Shown here: positions 13,706 through 24,832 of the stretch, piece after piece
How positions within the stretch are numbered: the first letter of the stretch is position 1
Layout: each line of letters opens with the position of its first letter
Source: Hortaea werneckii
Lineage: Eukaryota > Ascomycota > Dothideomycetes > Mycosphaerellales > Teratosphaeriaceae
Assembly: GCA_037044905.1 (NCBI GenBank)
Contig: JBAOKB010000087.1
Span: forward strand, 57,461 to 121,460
DNA length: 64,000 nt
Direction of reading: 5' to 3'
Notes under the pieces: model-generated
What the model saw: the letters and a program-made list of their open reading frames with translations, nothing else
Databases searched by the model: none
Told to the model about the DNA's origin: nothing
Position numbers and translations under genes: made by a program

Positions 13706-14269
13706 ATGAGTGCAGCAAAAGGCTACCGCCCTCCCGCCGGGTTCCTGGATCTTTCGCCCGAGGACAGAATCCGGATGACCCTGACCAATGGAGGCGATAG
13801 CCACTTTTACTCGCGTTTCTTAAAACAATGCAAACTTGAGAGCGTGAAAAGTCTGGGACCCAAAAGCACAATAGTGACTTTCCGTTGCAAGGCCGACCCA
13901 TATTACTCAAACTTCAGTGGAAATTTACATGGTATGATTGATAATGTTTTCCAAGCAATGTTATGTCTCTGACTTGTTGTAGGCGGCATGCAATCAGCCA
14001 TATTTGACATGTTGACGAGTATTGCAATGCAGGCAATCGGGAGGAAAGATTTCTGGGTCAACGGCGGCGTCAGTCGCGTGCTCAACGTTTCCTATCTCCG
14101 CCCTGCGCCTGAAGGCATAGATATGCTCGTGGAGTGCGAAGTCGTGCACATGGGAAAGACACTTGCGCTTCTTCAAGGCAGAATGAAGCGGGCTGACGAT
14201 GGTGCCATCATTTCAACCTGCGAGCACAACAAGGTTGCTGTCCCAGCGAAACCTGGATTCAAACTCTGA
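13706..14269 (+). CDS. hotdog-fold acyl-CoA thioesterase (PaaI/ACOT13-like)
   Basis: Small thioesterase hydrolysing acyl- or aryl-CoA thioesters. Two exons around a 51-bp intron (13932-13982) give 170 aa, normal for the PaaI/ACOT13 family. The splice rebuilds the family core NLHGGMQSAIFDMLTS, in which the HGG turn and the following long helix form the hotdog. The strands VSRVLNVSYLRPA and EGIDMLVECEVVHMGKTLALLQGRM follow. There is no obvious mitochondrial presequence. It lies divergent from the EamA transporter and about 2 kb before the FAD monooxygenase. An aromatic-acid pathway role is possible given that neighbour, but this is inference. Family is sure from the motif order. Confidence 0.9.
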
Positions 14270-16445
14270 GGACGCCAGTTCTGCTGAAATATGGCGACAT
14301 CTTGCTACCTGAACCGATACAGCGCACATCTCTCGCTGGACTCTTCGAGACTCTTGTTGACTACTGACCAAATGCCTTGTTGGCGCCACGAATCTACCCC
14401 TCGATAGCACAGGAGCGTGCCACCTGCTACGTGCCCTGTGATTCTTTCTCAACCCCAGATTGGCCGCACCGACCTCCAAATTGGGATCATGTCTTCGATT
14501 CGATTGCTCTTGTCATCCGGCGTGGGACTGGAGCCCTTCGGCTACATGCTTTGATAGAGACAGCTCAATATATCTGTACTGATAGTGGGAAAGAGGCGCC
14601 ACTTGCAGTCTCAAGCAGAGACGATCACTACTTTCCAACCGCTCTCCCGCGATAACGGTAAGATATCACCTGCTTGCAAGTTGTTAGCAGCTCGAGGCTA
14701 ATGTCATGTCTGCTTGCTGCGCCAATTTCACAACCTTTCGCCTTAGTAGACACAACTATCATAATCTTTCAAGGAAAAACAATGTAGCTCAGAAGGCAGT
14801 CAGGCAATTGATGAGTGGTCGAGCCTGTAGGATGACGCAGCAGTTGCAGCAGAGCAGCTCGACCTCCAACCACTCCACTGACCCCACTATGCTGTTACTG
14901 ACCAAAAAGCCACTGCCTGACAGAACAAAGGACTGGTCCGTCCCCCAAAGGTGAATTCTAAGGATGACACTCAGATTGCCATTTGCTTTGCCATTGGCTG
15001 AATCTCACCGACAGACTGGCCTTCCATGCCCTATGCGTCTTGAGAACCGGCAGAGCTACCGAGGTACCAAAGGGCTATAGCGCGTCAAGATTCATGCCGC
15101 GTCGGACTCTTGATCATTGGCACGCAGGCCAAGACGTGCATCGCAATGTATACGACATTTGTCGGAGAATAACATGTGCCCGATCGTGCATACTTCCTGG
15201 GCCGTCATTTGGTTGACTTCATCAACTAGCTGCAGGTATCCGTTCCATGAACCCGGTACATAGCGAGGAGCGTCAATTCCAAGAGCTAGGCTATGATAGC
15301 AGGCTCGTTGCTGTTACGCTTGTCAAAGTGTTAAGTGGTTGAAACTGTTGATCCTCGAGGTTGAATGTCTCGAGGTTGGCAAGTCCGGAGTCCGGCCCGC
15401 CGCAGATTGAATTCGCGCTACCGCAGGAACGTTCAGCGCAACGGCCTGGGGGAGAGATCCGGTCAGTGTGGCTTACGTAGTGCTAGACATCATCTCAGGA
15501 CGGGCTCTGGCCTTGTCAAGCTCGCCTTCTACATGTGAACAGAAGTATACGCTGACATTCGCCAAGCAGCCAAGCCGCTCGCCCCAGTAAGTCGACCATG
15601 CATTGAGAGTGTGATGAAGATAGCGAGTACCCTTGCGAGCTCTGATGCTGCAACAAAACGAATCCACGGAATCATGATGAGGTGGTTGCTGATTACCATG
15701 ACTTGGCAGTGCCTCTGCGAGTTCTGGTCCTGCAGCAAAACGAATCCACGGAATCACGATGAGGTGGTTTCTGATTACTATGACTCGGCAACTGATGAAC
15801 TGGAAGGTTTGACGGCTTTCTTCTCGTCGGACATTGGAGCGTCTGACCCTGTTGTCGAGGCGTAACCCAATTATCCCTGGGGAGATTGGTTACCATTCGA
15901 TTATGAATAACATGTGATTTCTATCGCTTCTCGTTTTGCCAAGGAACAATACTGCAGCTCCCAAGGACGACGAATGGCCCGGATATGCTGTGGCGCCACT
16001 GTCTCATCCGCATACCAGCAACCCAACGCGTGTATAAGAGGGCCCTCACCCCGGTGCTGCCAATGGGGTCCCCATGTTGCCAAGGCCAGATAGTGCAAGG
16101 ACCTTGGGTGCTGCATTGAGTTTGTGTGTGATTGGCACTGCGGACTGGAGCAGCCAAGCATCTGAAGCAGTCAGCTATGGGCGATTGAGACTCTTGGTCT
16201 ACATCTATTTGCTCCTTGCCAAGTATGTAGAGTACGTGTACTGGTACCGCGACAAGGGAGGAGAGCCGTGATCTTCGACGGGGCGTGTAACAGTCGAGCA
16301 TGTACTCATATAGCAGAGCGGACTCTGCTCAATGCGAGAGCAATCCTTTGAAATCCTTCCAGATATCCAAATCCTTTACGGTCTCCTGCGCATAGACTCG
16401 TTGGCTCAGTATTGTTCGGCCGTCATGTGCTACGATATTTTGGAG
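14270..16445. other. 2.2-kb intergenic region with an 82-bp repeat
   Basis: No supported gene. ORFs here are short, overlap on both strands and mismatch fungal coding bias. The one structured element is an imperfect tandem repeat near 15634-15800 (listed separately). The right end must carry the promoter of the monooxygenase. A TATAAG element with an ACGCGT box just before it sits near 16026-16037. Confidence 0.45.
15634..15797. repeat. imperfect two-copy direct repeat, 82-bp period
   Basis: Two copies of an approximately 82-bp unit lie head to tail. A highly similar core (AATCCACGGAATCA, one change, GATGAGGTGGTT) begins at 15661 and again at 15743. Flanking parts of the unit are similar at roughly four bases in five. 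The period is not a multiple of three, and stop codons differ between copies, so this is not a protein repeat. It is probably a degenerate local duplication. Confidence 0.75.
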
Positions 16446-18050
16446 ATGATGAACAACGCTCCGCTCCATCATTACCCCAGGAGCGGTATTACAGTCCTCA
16501 TTGTAGGCACTGGCTTCGGTGGCCTAACAGCAGCTCTTGAGTGCTACCGCAAGGGGCACGATGTCCGCATCCTCGAGCGCAACCAAACAACCGATACTAG
16601 CGGTATGCCAAACGTCGAGACACCCAACACTTGATGAAGCTGACATCTCTATAGGAGACATGTACTTCATGGGCCGAAGCTGCGCTGGAATCTTCAAGCA
16701 CTGGCCTGAAATGAAAGAGACGTTCGACAGAATATCTCTCGACGGCGCGTACATCGAAACGTTCAAACACTCCGGCGAGCGTATGTTCCCACCTACCAAG
16801 GTTGCAGACCGTCTCCGATCGAAAGAAGGCGTCGTACCTGGCTCCTTCCAGATGCGGCCGTTGATATACTCGATGCTGTTGGAGCAAGTTGAGAAGCTGG
16901 GCATCAAGATCGACTACGGCATGCGCGTGGTAGAGTACTTCGAGACGGATTCAAATGGCGGTGTTGAGCTCGAAGACGGATTCCGCCTTACAGCCGACCT
17001 TGTCATTGCCGCAGATGGTGTCGGATCCAAATCTCAGAAGCTCACAGGCGGGCAAGTCAGAGCGCGTACTTCCGGTAGAGCTATGTGGCGAGCCGTATTC
17101 GACAGAAGTGCCTTGGAGCATGCTCCTCACGTTAAGGACTTCTTCTGCATGAAGGATGACAATGAGCCCATCGTGCGGACCTTCTTTGGGTAAGTCGTTG
17201 ACAGTAAGCGTCAGCCTTTGCGAAGTACTAATTCATCGCAGGCCAAATGTCTACGCACTGACCTTGTCGCGCGATGACCGTCTTGTCTGGATCATGAATC
17301 ACGATGTAAGTACATTCGCATTGTATCCTGTGGTTATTGGTGAGCTAACACATTTCCAAGGCAACTGGAAGCGAAGCAGAGAGTTGGCACAACACCATTT
17401 CGGCGGACGAGGTGTTACAAGCCATGGATGAGGTCCCTGGCCCGACCAAATGGGCGCCTGAGTTCAGAGATCTCGTGAAAGCCAGCCCTCCGAATTCCAT
17501 CGTCAACTTCGAGCTGTGGTGGCGAGACCCTCAACCAAGTTGGAGTTCGCCTGGAGCGCGGGTCGTCCAGATTGGAGATGCAGCACACAGCTTCTTACCC
17601 TCTTCAGGTAATGGAGCAACACAAGCGATGGAAGACGCTATCTCATTGGCATCGTGTCTCGCAGAATGTGGCAATGCAGACAACGTCCCCGAAGCTGTCA
17701 AGGCTCATGTTCGATTCCGCTTTGTCCGCACTTCATGTGCCCAGAAGATGGGCTTTGCCAATGCTGAGCTGCTTCAAAACACAGATTGGAACCAGGTCAA
17801 GATTGATCCGAGGAAGAGCTCTCCTAAGCTTCCAAAGTGGGTGTGGAATCATGACCCAGAGTACTACGCCCACAGCAACTACCGAGCGTGCGTCGACGGG
17901 ATGAAAAAGGGGGTCCGTATCGAGCACGACGAGCGCGTCCCTCCGAGCTGGCCGCCAGGGTACGTCTACGAGCCATGGACTATCGACGAAATCATGGAGG
18001 ATTTGAGACACGGTCGGGAGGTCGAGCTGGGCGCAGGAGATTGGTCTTAA
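16446..18050 (+). CDS. FAD-dependent aromatic-type monooxygenase
   Basis: Class A flavoprotein hydroxylase of the salicylate hydroxylase-like family (PF01494 type). It uses FAD, NAD(P)H and O2 to hydroxylate or epoxidise an aromatic or polyketide-like substrate. Four exons (introns 16603-16654, 17190-17241, 17306-17360) give 481 aa. All three family motifs are present: the GTGFGG loop at residues 21-26 with ILER closing the first beta-alpha-beta; DLVIAADGVGSKSQ (DG motif); and VVQIGDAAHSFLPSSGNGATQAMEDA (GD motif). The frame is open up to ATG 16332. I prefer the ATG pair at 16446/16449, directly before the domain, but the longer start is possible. The C terminus GAGDWS resembles other fungal members. 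Substrate is unknown. Confidence 0.9.
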
Positions 18051-18642
18051 ACAGCCATCGTCAGTTCACCGGCTTTTCACTGCGTGTCCCAATTGTTCTT
18101 CTGCACCTTTAGCTTGGGTCAGCTCATAGTCGTATGTACTATCTTGGCAAATAATATATTTTTGGATGAGCATGACCATTTAATTAATCGCCCAGGAGTC
18201 GTGTTTGAGAGCGGGTGCGCCACGCTAGGCATCATTGCCGAGGGGATCTCAACCACGCACCTCAAGCCGTGCTTCCCCTCTCGCGAAAGTGTTCGTCTCA
18301 TCAACTCCCGGCTTCACCCTGGCGATTTCATCTATACCACTGGGAATGATAATGTTGACAGCTGGCCACTGCTGCGAATTGCATGTCGTCAGATTCAAGC
18401 TATGGAACGCGTCCGCATCGCGACGCATCCGGAAGCACATGAGGTCAAGTATTCCAACCACATCAGTATGACGTGGAGTTCCATCGCGGTGACGCGCTCT
18501 CACGCGAGTTACGAGAGTTGATGAATGGGTCCCTCTTTCCATTATAGCACTTTGTACTGCCTCGCCGATCCATCTTGATTGTCCTGTTAAGTATCACACC
18601 CATAATCCCACCTTTTGTCCATCTCATCATCAACCCGCAAAG
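18051..18642. other. intergenic spacer before the SDR gene
   Basis: 592 bp between two plus-strand genes. It holds the 3' flank of the monooxygenase and the promoter of the SDR. A 145-codon open frame (18084-18521) has no recognisable domain and was rejected. Confidence 0.4.
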
Positions 18643-19630
18643 ATGTCTGCACAAACCTCTCAATTCGACACCGGTCATATCCCACCAGTTCAGCAGCAAA
18701 AAGTTCCTGGCTGGCAAAAGGACATGGAACAGCAGCCTTCAACTGAATATGTCCCTACACCGGAAGGCGGATACAAGCTCTATGAAGCGAGCGGCAAGCT
18801 CAAGAACCGGAAAGCCCTCATTACCGGCGGTGACAGCGGCATCGGCAAAGCTACCGCAGTGCTCTTCGCCATGGAAGGAGCAGATGTTCTGATCCAGTAT
18901 TTGCCAGAGGAGGAGAAAGACGCACAGGACACGAAAGCCAAGGTAGAGAAGTATGGGCGGAAATGTTACATGTACGCCGCGAATCTCAAGGACAAGGAGA
19001 ACTGCGTGAAGTTGGTTGAGAAGGCTGTAAACGAAATGGGAGGCATTAACATCCTGTTCAACAACCATGCCTATCAGATGTACCGGGAGAATATTCTCCA
19101 AGTGCCGGATGAGCAGTGGCTCCACACATTCGACACTAACATTCACCGTAAGTGGTCTCGATCTCCAGATCTCACCATCCGCTGCTATGAAGTCTGTTTA
19201 GATATTGCCAGACTCGAGCTAACCGCAACGATTCCTAGCCTTCTTCTACATCTCCAAAGCCGCTCTTCCACACATGAAGAAAGGCGACACAATCATCAAT
19301 GACGCCTCCGTGAACGCCTACATAGGCCGTCCGGACCTGATAGACTACACCTCCACCAAAGGCGCAATCGTGGCCTTCACCCGCGCCCTGTCCAATCAAT
19401 GGGTCGCGAAAGGCATCCGAGTCAACGCTATCGCTCCCGGACCTGTGTATACCCCGCTTGCGGTTGCCACGTTCCCGCCACATGCGTTAGAGCAGTTCCA
19501 GGGTCCCATGTGCAGACCGGGTCAGCCGAGTGAGATTGGGGCGGTTTGCGTGTTCCTCGCTAGTACGGATAGTAGTCAGATTAGTGGACAGACGATCCAT
19601 TGTAATGGTGGCGTGGTGGTGAACGGTTGA
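18643..19630 (+). CDS. short-chain dehydrogenase/reductase (SDR)
   Basis: NAD(P)-dependent oxidoreductase of the classical SDR superfamily, closest in architecture to the YghA/general-stress-protein-39 group. Two exons around a 91-bp intron (19148-19238) give 298 aa. An N-terminal leader of about 55 residues (VPGWQKDMEQQPSTEY...) precedes the cofactor loop TGGDSGIG at 61-68. The helix-4 motif is NNHA instead of the usual NNAG. The catalytic Ser lies in NDASVNAY and Tyr/Lys in DYTSTKGA. After that come RVNAIAPGPVYTPL and the C-terminal SGQTIHCNGGVVVNG. The substrate is unknown; members reduce sugars, aldehydes or polyols. It follows the FAD monooxygenase on the same strand, so joint action is possible but not shown. 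Confidence 0.93.
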
Positions 19631-19876
19631 TCTTCGCCATGTGAATGTGGATAGGAAGCTCACATGGGAGCTGCGAACGGGCTATGACAGTCGGCTGTAC
19701 GTTCAAAATGATATAACGCCAACAGTAAGAGTTACGAAGTCAGTGAACATAGCATCTCTCAAATGTCAATCGCTTCGATTTGGTACAGGGAATCGTAAAT
19801 ATCTTTTTCGCCATAACCCATACTCCACATCCCATTGCCATGCGGTCCCAAGTTGGAATCCAAGCAGGGGGGCTCC

Positions 19877-20638
19877 TTAAGTCAACTTCTGCTTGATGAA
19901 GAAAGCCCGCAAATAACTCAACTGCCACGCACACGTCACGCCCAGAACACAAAGCTGGATCAACGTCCACCTAACCACTCGCGAGTTGACACTTTCACTC
20001 TGATCGCGGAACTCGGCCTCCCGCTCACGCTGGAAGACCTGTTCCCTCCTTACATCCTGCAACCTCGCATTGATGTCCCGAACCTTCTGCACTACCTCTC
20101 CGATCTTGTCCTTGTCGCTGCTTTCAATCTGAGAAGTTTCGCCGATAGCCATGTCGAGCTCGAATTTGATCCCGCCGACTTGCGAGCCGGAGAAGAGGAA
20201 TCCGGAGGTCGCGGGGACATTGGTGGGCGTGAAGCAGAGCCGGTGGTCGCCTGAGTCTGCTGCGGAGAAAGTGAATTTGCCGGAAGAAGAGCCCCGCTGG
20301 GACACGATACGGTGGTCGTTGTCGAAGGTTTCGTCGACGGAGATGAAGATGCCCTGTTGGTGGTTTAAGCACACGGGTCATGTCAGCCAAGGAACCCCGG
20401 GTATAAGTAATTAGGACACATTGTTGTGGCTGAAAGTTATTACCATTTCGGGGTTATCAACGTAGGTTCGTGACTGCTCGTTCCATTGTGTAGCCTTGTA
20501 GGAGCCGACCACGAGGGTATCCTTGGGAAGCTCCTCGAAGAAGCATTTCTGCGAAGGTCCGTCGATGTAGAAGTAGAGAGCCTGTGTCTGGCATACGAGG
20601 AGCACGAGGCTGATGAGACTGGGGAGTAGTCGTATCAT
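19877..20638 (-). CDS. p24/emp24 (GOLD-domain) cargo receptor
   Basis: Type I membrane protein of COPII/COPI vesicles that sorts secretory cargo, including GPI proteins, between ER and Golgi. Two exons around a 90-bp intron (20354-20443) give 223 aa. A signal peptide spans residues 1 to about 20 (ends CQTQA). The GOLD domain begins with LYFYIDGPSQKCFFEEL and includes DHRLCFTPTN, whose Cys pairs with the first. A coiled-coil segment rich in Glu/Arg (VQKVRDINARLQDVRREQVF) follows, then one membrane helix (WTLIQLCVLGVTCAWQLSYL) and a short cytosolic tail, AFFIKQKLT. That tail carries the FF ER-exit motif and lysines for COPI binding. It looks like the p24-delta/Erp-type; the exact paralogue is not assigned. 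Confidence 0.95.
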
Positions 20639-21677
20639 GGCTGGCGGTGGTTGGCACGTCGAATGGTGAACGAGTCGCCGTTCGTTGTCGTCGCCGGGCA
20701 GCTCGAAAGTGCCAACGCGACAACTTCCCCTTTCGGGAGGGCGGCAACAATTCCGCTACCGCGTCAGCTCGCTACCGAGAAATCGAGTCCAATGGATTCA
20801 CGGCATGACCACCAATAGTGAACATTCTCAGCATCTATACACCTCAAGGTGGAGGAAAGGGCTCATATGTTCCGTCAATTGTGCAATGTTGTGGCTGAAG
20901 AACTTGCCCGAAGCCGGTCTAAGTGTCGCCAATTGTGACCATCTACCGAACATTGCACGTGGTGCAGGCACTCATTCTCGAACAGAAATGCGTTGCAGGT
21001 CATCAACCCAAAGACATTCCCTGAACTTCGAAATCTCTGCCTGAATAAAGAACAACCCATCGTCAATGTGCGAGCTCTCTCTAGCGATCCATTCTCGCCG
21101 CTATCTCGTTATCAGCGCGCCTTCTACCATCCCTTGGCAGCAGTCTTGGCCTTCACTGCACGTCGCTGCCCTTATCTCTATCCAATACCGCAACCTGGTG
21201 TTCCTGAATCGAACTTATCACTCCTAAATCATTCGTTCGACATTCAGGCACGGAAGGGATCAAGCTTTGCCGTCAACGCCACCCGTTCACCTTGACCCTC
21301 AATCTATGCTGGGTCTAAACGAAGCATAGCAAGTGTACCATCTCCGGTTTCGTGCTGGCCAATGGCTGTCTCCCTGTATGGGTCTACAAATGCCGCTTCT
21401 AGTAGGATTGGCAGTTTCCTTGGCCCAACTGAGGTGATAGGCAATCTGGTTTTGCTTGAGCGGCCGCTGTCTCGACGACAAGCGGATGGTGACTGATTTG
21501 AGGTCCCGCGCTTATCCTGTTGCTTTCAACCCGACTCACCAGTTGAAGACAGCGTAAAGTACACCCTCTCAGCTCTCTTTCATCTGCCCAATCTCAATTT
21601 CTCTCCTCTTCCCTTGCCTCAAACGACCCTATCCCGCTCCTGGTCATCTTTTCTAACCCCGTCCGAACACAACCAAA
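20639..21677. promoter_or_regulatory. divergent intergenic region, p24/FNT transporter
   Basis: 1.04 kb between divergent start codons, so it must contain both promoters. The last 150 bp before the transporter is pyrimidine-rich, as is usual for fungal 5' leaders. No gene or known regulatory site is confidently recognised. Confidence 0.45.
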
Positions 21678-22743
21678 ATGTACATGCACGTGGTCAACAA
21701 CTGCTACTCCGCCAAAGAGACAGTAGAGCTCTGCTCTCGGGCCGGCGTCATGAAAGCAAACATGCGCCTCGACAAGATCTTCATGAGCGCCGTCATGGCA
21801 GGGTGTCTACTGTCCTTCGCCTGTGCGGCCGTGCTCATCACCGAAACGGCGCCGTGGTATCAGGAGAATGCACCGGGTCTGATTCGCATGATTGGGGCTT
21901 TGATTTTCCCCTTCGGACTCGTCAGTATTGTGGTTACGGGAGCGGACCTCTGTACGGGTAGTTTTCTGGTAAGTCCAGAAGGCCTCTAGCGAGTATCAAT
22001 TTCTCTGACGAAAGCAACCTCAGTATGCGACCCTTGCAGTCCTTCACCGACGAATCTCACTTCTCAAAATGCTGATCCACTGGACTGTGACCTTCTTCGG
22101 GAATCTCGCCGGATCCCTCTTCGTCATGGCAATCATCGCAGGGTACGGCGGCGTCTTCAGCGCGGAGCCCTACTACAACGAAGCCGAGTCGTTCGCGACT
22201 ACTAAGGTCGTCACGCCGGGATGGCACCAGATCTTCCTCCGAGGCATTGGCGCCAACTGGCTCGTCTGCCTTGCTTGCTTCCTCGCATTCATGGCGAGAG
22301 AGTATTTCAGCAAAGTGGTCGCGATCTGGTGGCCGACTTTCGCATTTGTTACGTTGGGGTTTGATCACGTTGTTGCGAATATGTTCTTCGTGCCGCTGGC
22401 TATCTTTCTTGGGTCGGAGGAGATTACTGTGGGATATTACATCTGGAAGAGTATGATCCCTGCCTTGATTGGCAACATCTTTGGTGGGGGGCTGTTTGTA
22501 GGGGTGGTTTATTGGTATTTGGTAAGTGCTCTTTCTCTTCAATCTCTACGTGATGGATACAAAAGATGTGCCGGCTGACTGAGATCGACCTAGTATCTTA
22601 CTGGCGATACAGCACCTATCCCGATTGACGGAAATGTATTTGGAAGCGACAATGAGCGTTTGGTGGGCCAAGAGACTCCTGAAAACTCAAATGAGGATGG
22701 CACTGGCAATGAAGAACGCAAGAGTGCGGAGAGAATGGTATAG
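21678..22743 (+). CDS. formate/nitrite transporter (FNT family)
   Basis: Pentameric channel-like membrane protein for formate, nitrite or related monovalent anions. Three exons (introns 21969-22023 and 22522-22593) give 312 aa. Six membrane helices are expected. Visible family signatures are the first broken-helix loop VTGADLCTGSF, FFGNLAGSLF in helix 3, and GFDHVVANMFFVPLAI, whose His212 corresponds to the conserved channel histidine of bacterial FocA (His209). The hydrophilic C-terminal tail of about 45 residues is acidic and polar. Fungal members act in nitrite uptake or formate/short-chain acid export. No nitrate-assimilation gene is seen nearby. The start ATG has a good upstream context (ACCAAAATG). 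Confidence 0.94.
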
Positions 22744-24319
22744 AGATAGACCTAGTACGCGAGATTTGAAATCAACTTGTTGCAAACGCCCTCTGTGTTC
22801 CTTCCCCAAACATCTTGTGGGCAGAACTATCCGGGTGTTGTTCAAACGTGACACAGCGTAGTGAACTTTTCCCCTGACGAGCCATCCGCAAAGGCAGGCA
22901 TCCCTCTTGCACTGCTCGTTTAAACATGCCAAAACTTTGTCCCCAACACCCGCCTGCCGCTCTATGATTTCAAACAAAGGTATGTGGAGCAACCCACAAG
23001 CACCAAATAAAATCTGGAGAAGTCACCGGTATGTCACTTCCAGTTCCCGTCATTATTTCCAGCCAAGCCGCCTGTCCCGGGTCTCTCGGCTATCTCGCTA
23101 GATCTCATGTCTCCACCACCATGCTCCATCTATAGTCGCGCTCCGAGCCGCTTCATAAACCTAGTTGATCTATACAGTATGCATGGTGTCTTTTTGTGTG
23201 TGGAGGCGAAGACCACGCCTAGCTTTTCAAATTAGATAGCATTTCATGCCGATCGCTGCTGGTTCAATAAGTAACACCAACTGGCTGCTCGAAATAGCAG
23301 TGCTCGGTGTGAGACAATTCCACCCCCTCGCTTCCATCACGTCGGTATTAAAAGTTTAGGTTGTTTGCGAGAAAGATAAAAGAGCCAAAACGTCCGCCAA
23401 CTCGTCTCGCTTGCGCGTGTGGTGGGCGTTGATGCGAGTAGAATTCTAGCCATTGGACCCTGGCGGCAAACACGCTTTTCAGGTGAAAAGATATGTACCT
23501 GCGACTACTGTACTAGAGACGGGTTGAGTTTCGTCCCTGCGTGACAATAGGCCCGCGATAAGATTGCAGGAACGTCGGCTGAGCTTATCAGACGAGATAG
23601 CAGCACTTCATTGCGCAAGTTGAGGCTGGGGAGGCCAATGTAACCTTGGTCTCTAATTCGCCTCCACCTACGCCAGAGTGATCTCGCGAAGAGCGCTTGA
23701 GGGCCGGTGGTCGAGTCGTGAACTACCTGTGCTCTATGGAATTTCCGAGCGACAACTATTGAGATGCTGCCAAGGTAGAGAAGGCGAACGAAGCAGTGAG
23801 AACGAGAGGACTTGGTTGATGCAATAGTCATATAATTCGTAGGCGGGTATCTATAACCACGCTGAGCCAAAACGCTCCAGTCGTCTAGACGACTTTTTCG
23901 ATTGCGTCGAACATATCGACGTCCAATGTATGCTCCTCCCTCATGCAGAATAACTCGGCACTCCCAACTCTCTCCAATGCCACTCCCAAGTATGCGATAA
24001 AACAGGGGGTATCCTCCTCGACCGAAAACAAGAGACACATACACACCCAACTCATAACCCAAAGACCCTTCGCCAACACCACACCATGTCGTGAGCCCTT
24101 CTCACCCAGCCGTCGTCCGGGCAGACAGAGAAGCCTTCCATCTACTGATACAACAAGGCCCATCCCTCAAGAGTAGAAAAAAAAACTTTTAGTATACATT
24201 CGTCAAAAGGGGAGGTAGACTGTGACGCCCTCCCCATTGGTTGCACCGGCTCCAACGTTCCACGTGAGACGAGCGGAGCGTAAGTTCGCCACTGTTCACA
24301 TGGAGATGAAGAAGACAAA
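22744..24319. other. 1.6-kb convergent intergenic region
   Basis: Lies between the convergent 3' ends of the FNT transporter and the Ecl1-type gene. A 185-codon minus-strand frame (23505-24062) is the longest here but shows no domain, signal or codon-bias support. Nothing else is recognised. Confidence 0.4.
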
Positions 24320-24832
24320 TCATCTCAGACTCGGTCGACGCTTCGCAGCCTTCGCCTGCGAGAAAGAACTGAAGTAGCCATCGAGCTCAGCCTTAGCCTT
24401 TTGCGAGATGCCGCTAGTCGAGGAAACGCATCCGCTGTTGCTCACGTTGGAAGAGAGGGACGTCCGTGATGAGCAGGGGGTGATTGCGCGCTGGGATGCG
24501 ATGGACTGGGATCGCGGCTGCTCTGTGGGAGTCCGCATGAAGTAGGAGTCGTGGTTGCTATAATCCCGACCTATTTGGCGAGGAGAAGTAGAGCCGGATT
24601 TGTTTGCGGCGGCGAAGTCGAATGCCGGGGAGAGGACGTAGTTAGAGGAGTCTTGGTTGGATGTCTGCGACGACCAGGATAATCGGGCAGCGTTGGATGG
24701 TGCCAGTGGTGATCTTGGTGATGGTGGTGCCGGTCTTGATGCATTTTCGAGGTCGGCTAGTCGGCATTGCTGAGAGCAGTATGCTCCGTTGGGTGACTGC
24801 TTGTCACAGGCGAGGCAGAAGTCGCAATCCAT
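24320..24832 (-). CDS. Ecl1-type zinc-binding life-span factor
   Basis: 170-aa protein with an N-terminal zinc-binding motif of the Ecl1/2/3 (extender of chronological life span) family. The motif reads MDCDFCLACDKQ...AYCSQQC, with ligands C6, C9, C19 and C23 in a CX2C-X9-CX3C pattern. The remainder is low-complexity Ser/Ala/Pro/Gln sequence with SRTSLSSNVSNS and a final SYFSSFSQAKAAKRRPS-like basic end. In fission yeast these proteins bind zinc and extend survival under sulphur, amino-acid or zinc limitation. The frame is open upstream to 25015 but has no ATG before 24832, so the start is clear. Family by motif; role in this fungus inferred. Confidence 0.82.
   Translation of the reverse strand: MDCDFCLACDKQSPNGAYCSQQCRLADLENASRPAPPSPRSPLAPSNAARLSWSSQTSNQDSSNYVLSPAFDFAAANKSGSTSPRQIGRDYSNHDSYFMRTPTEQPRSQSIASQRAITPCSSRTSLSSNVSNSGCVSSTSGISQKAKAELDGYFSSFSQAKAAKRRPSLR

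Noticed and set aside
18084..18521. 145-codon plus-strand frame after the FAD monooxygenase
   Set aside because: No recognisable motif, begins within 40 bases of the upstream stop codon, and is contradicted by an equally open frame on the opposite strand.
3125..19630. Classical secondary-metabolite cluster
   Set aside because: No PKS, NRPS, terpene synthase, DMATS or cluster regulator is present, so only a loose metabolic grouping is claimed.
23505..24062. 185-codon minus-strand open frame between the FNT and Ecl1-type genes
   Set aside because: No domain, signal or membrane pattern. Composition is unlike the neighbours, and it overlaps open frames on the other strand in a convergent 3' region.
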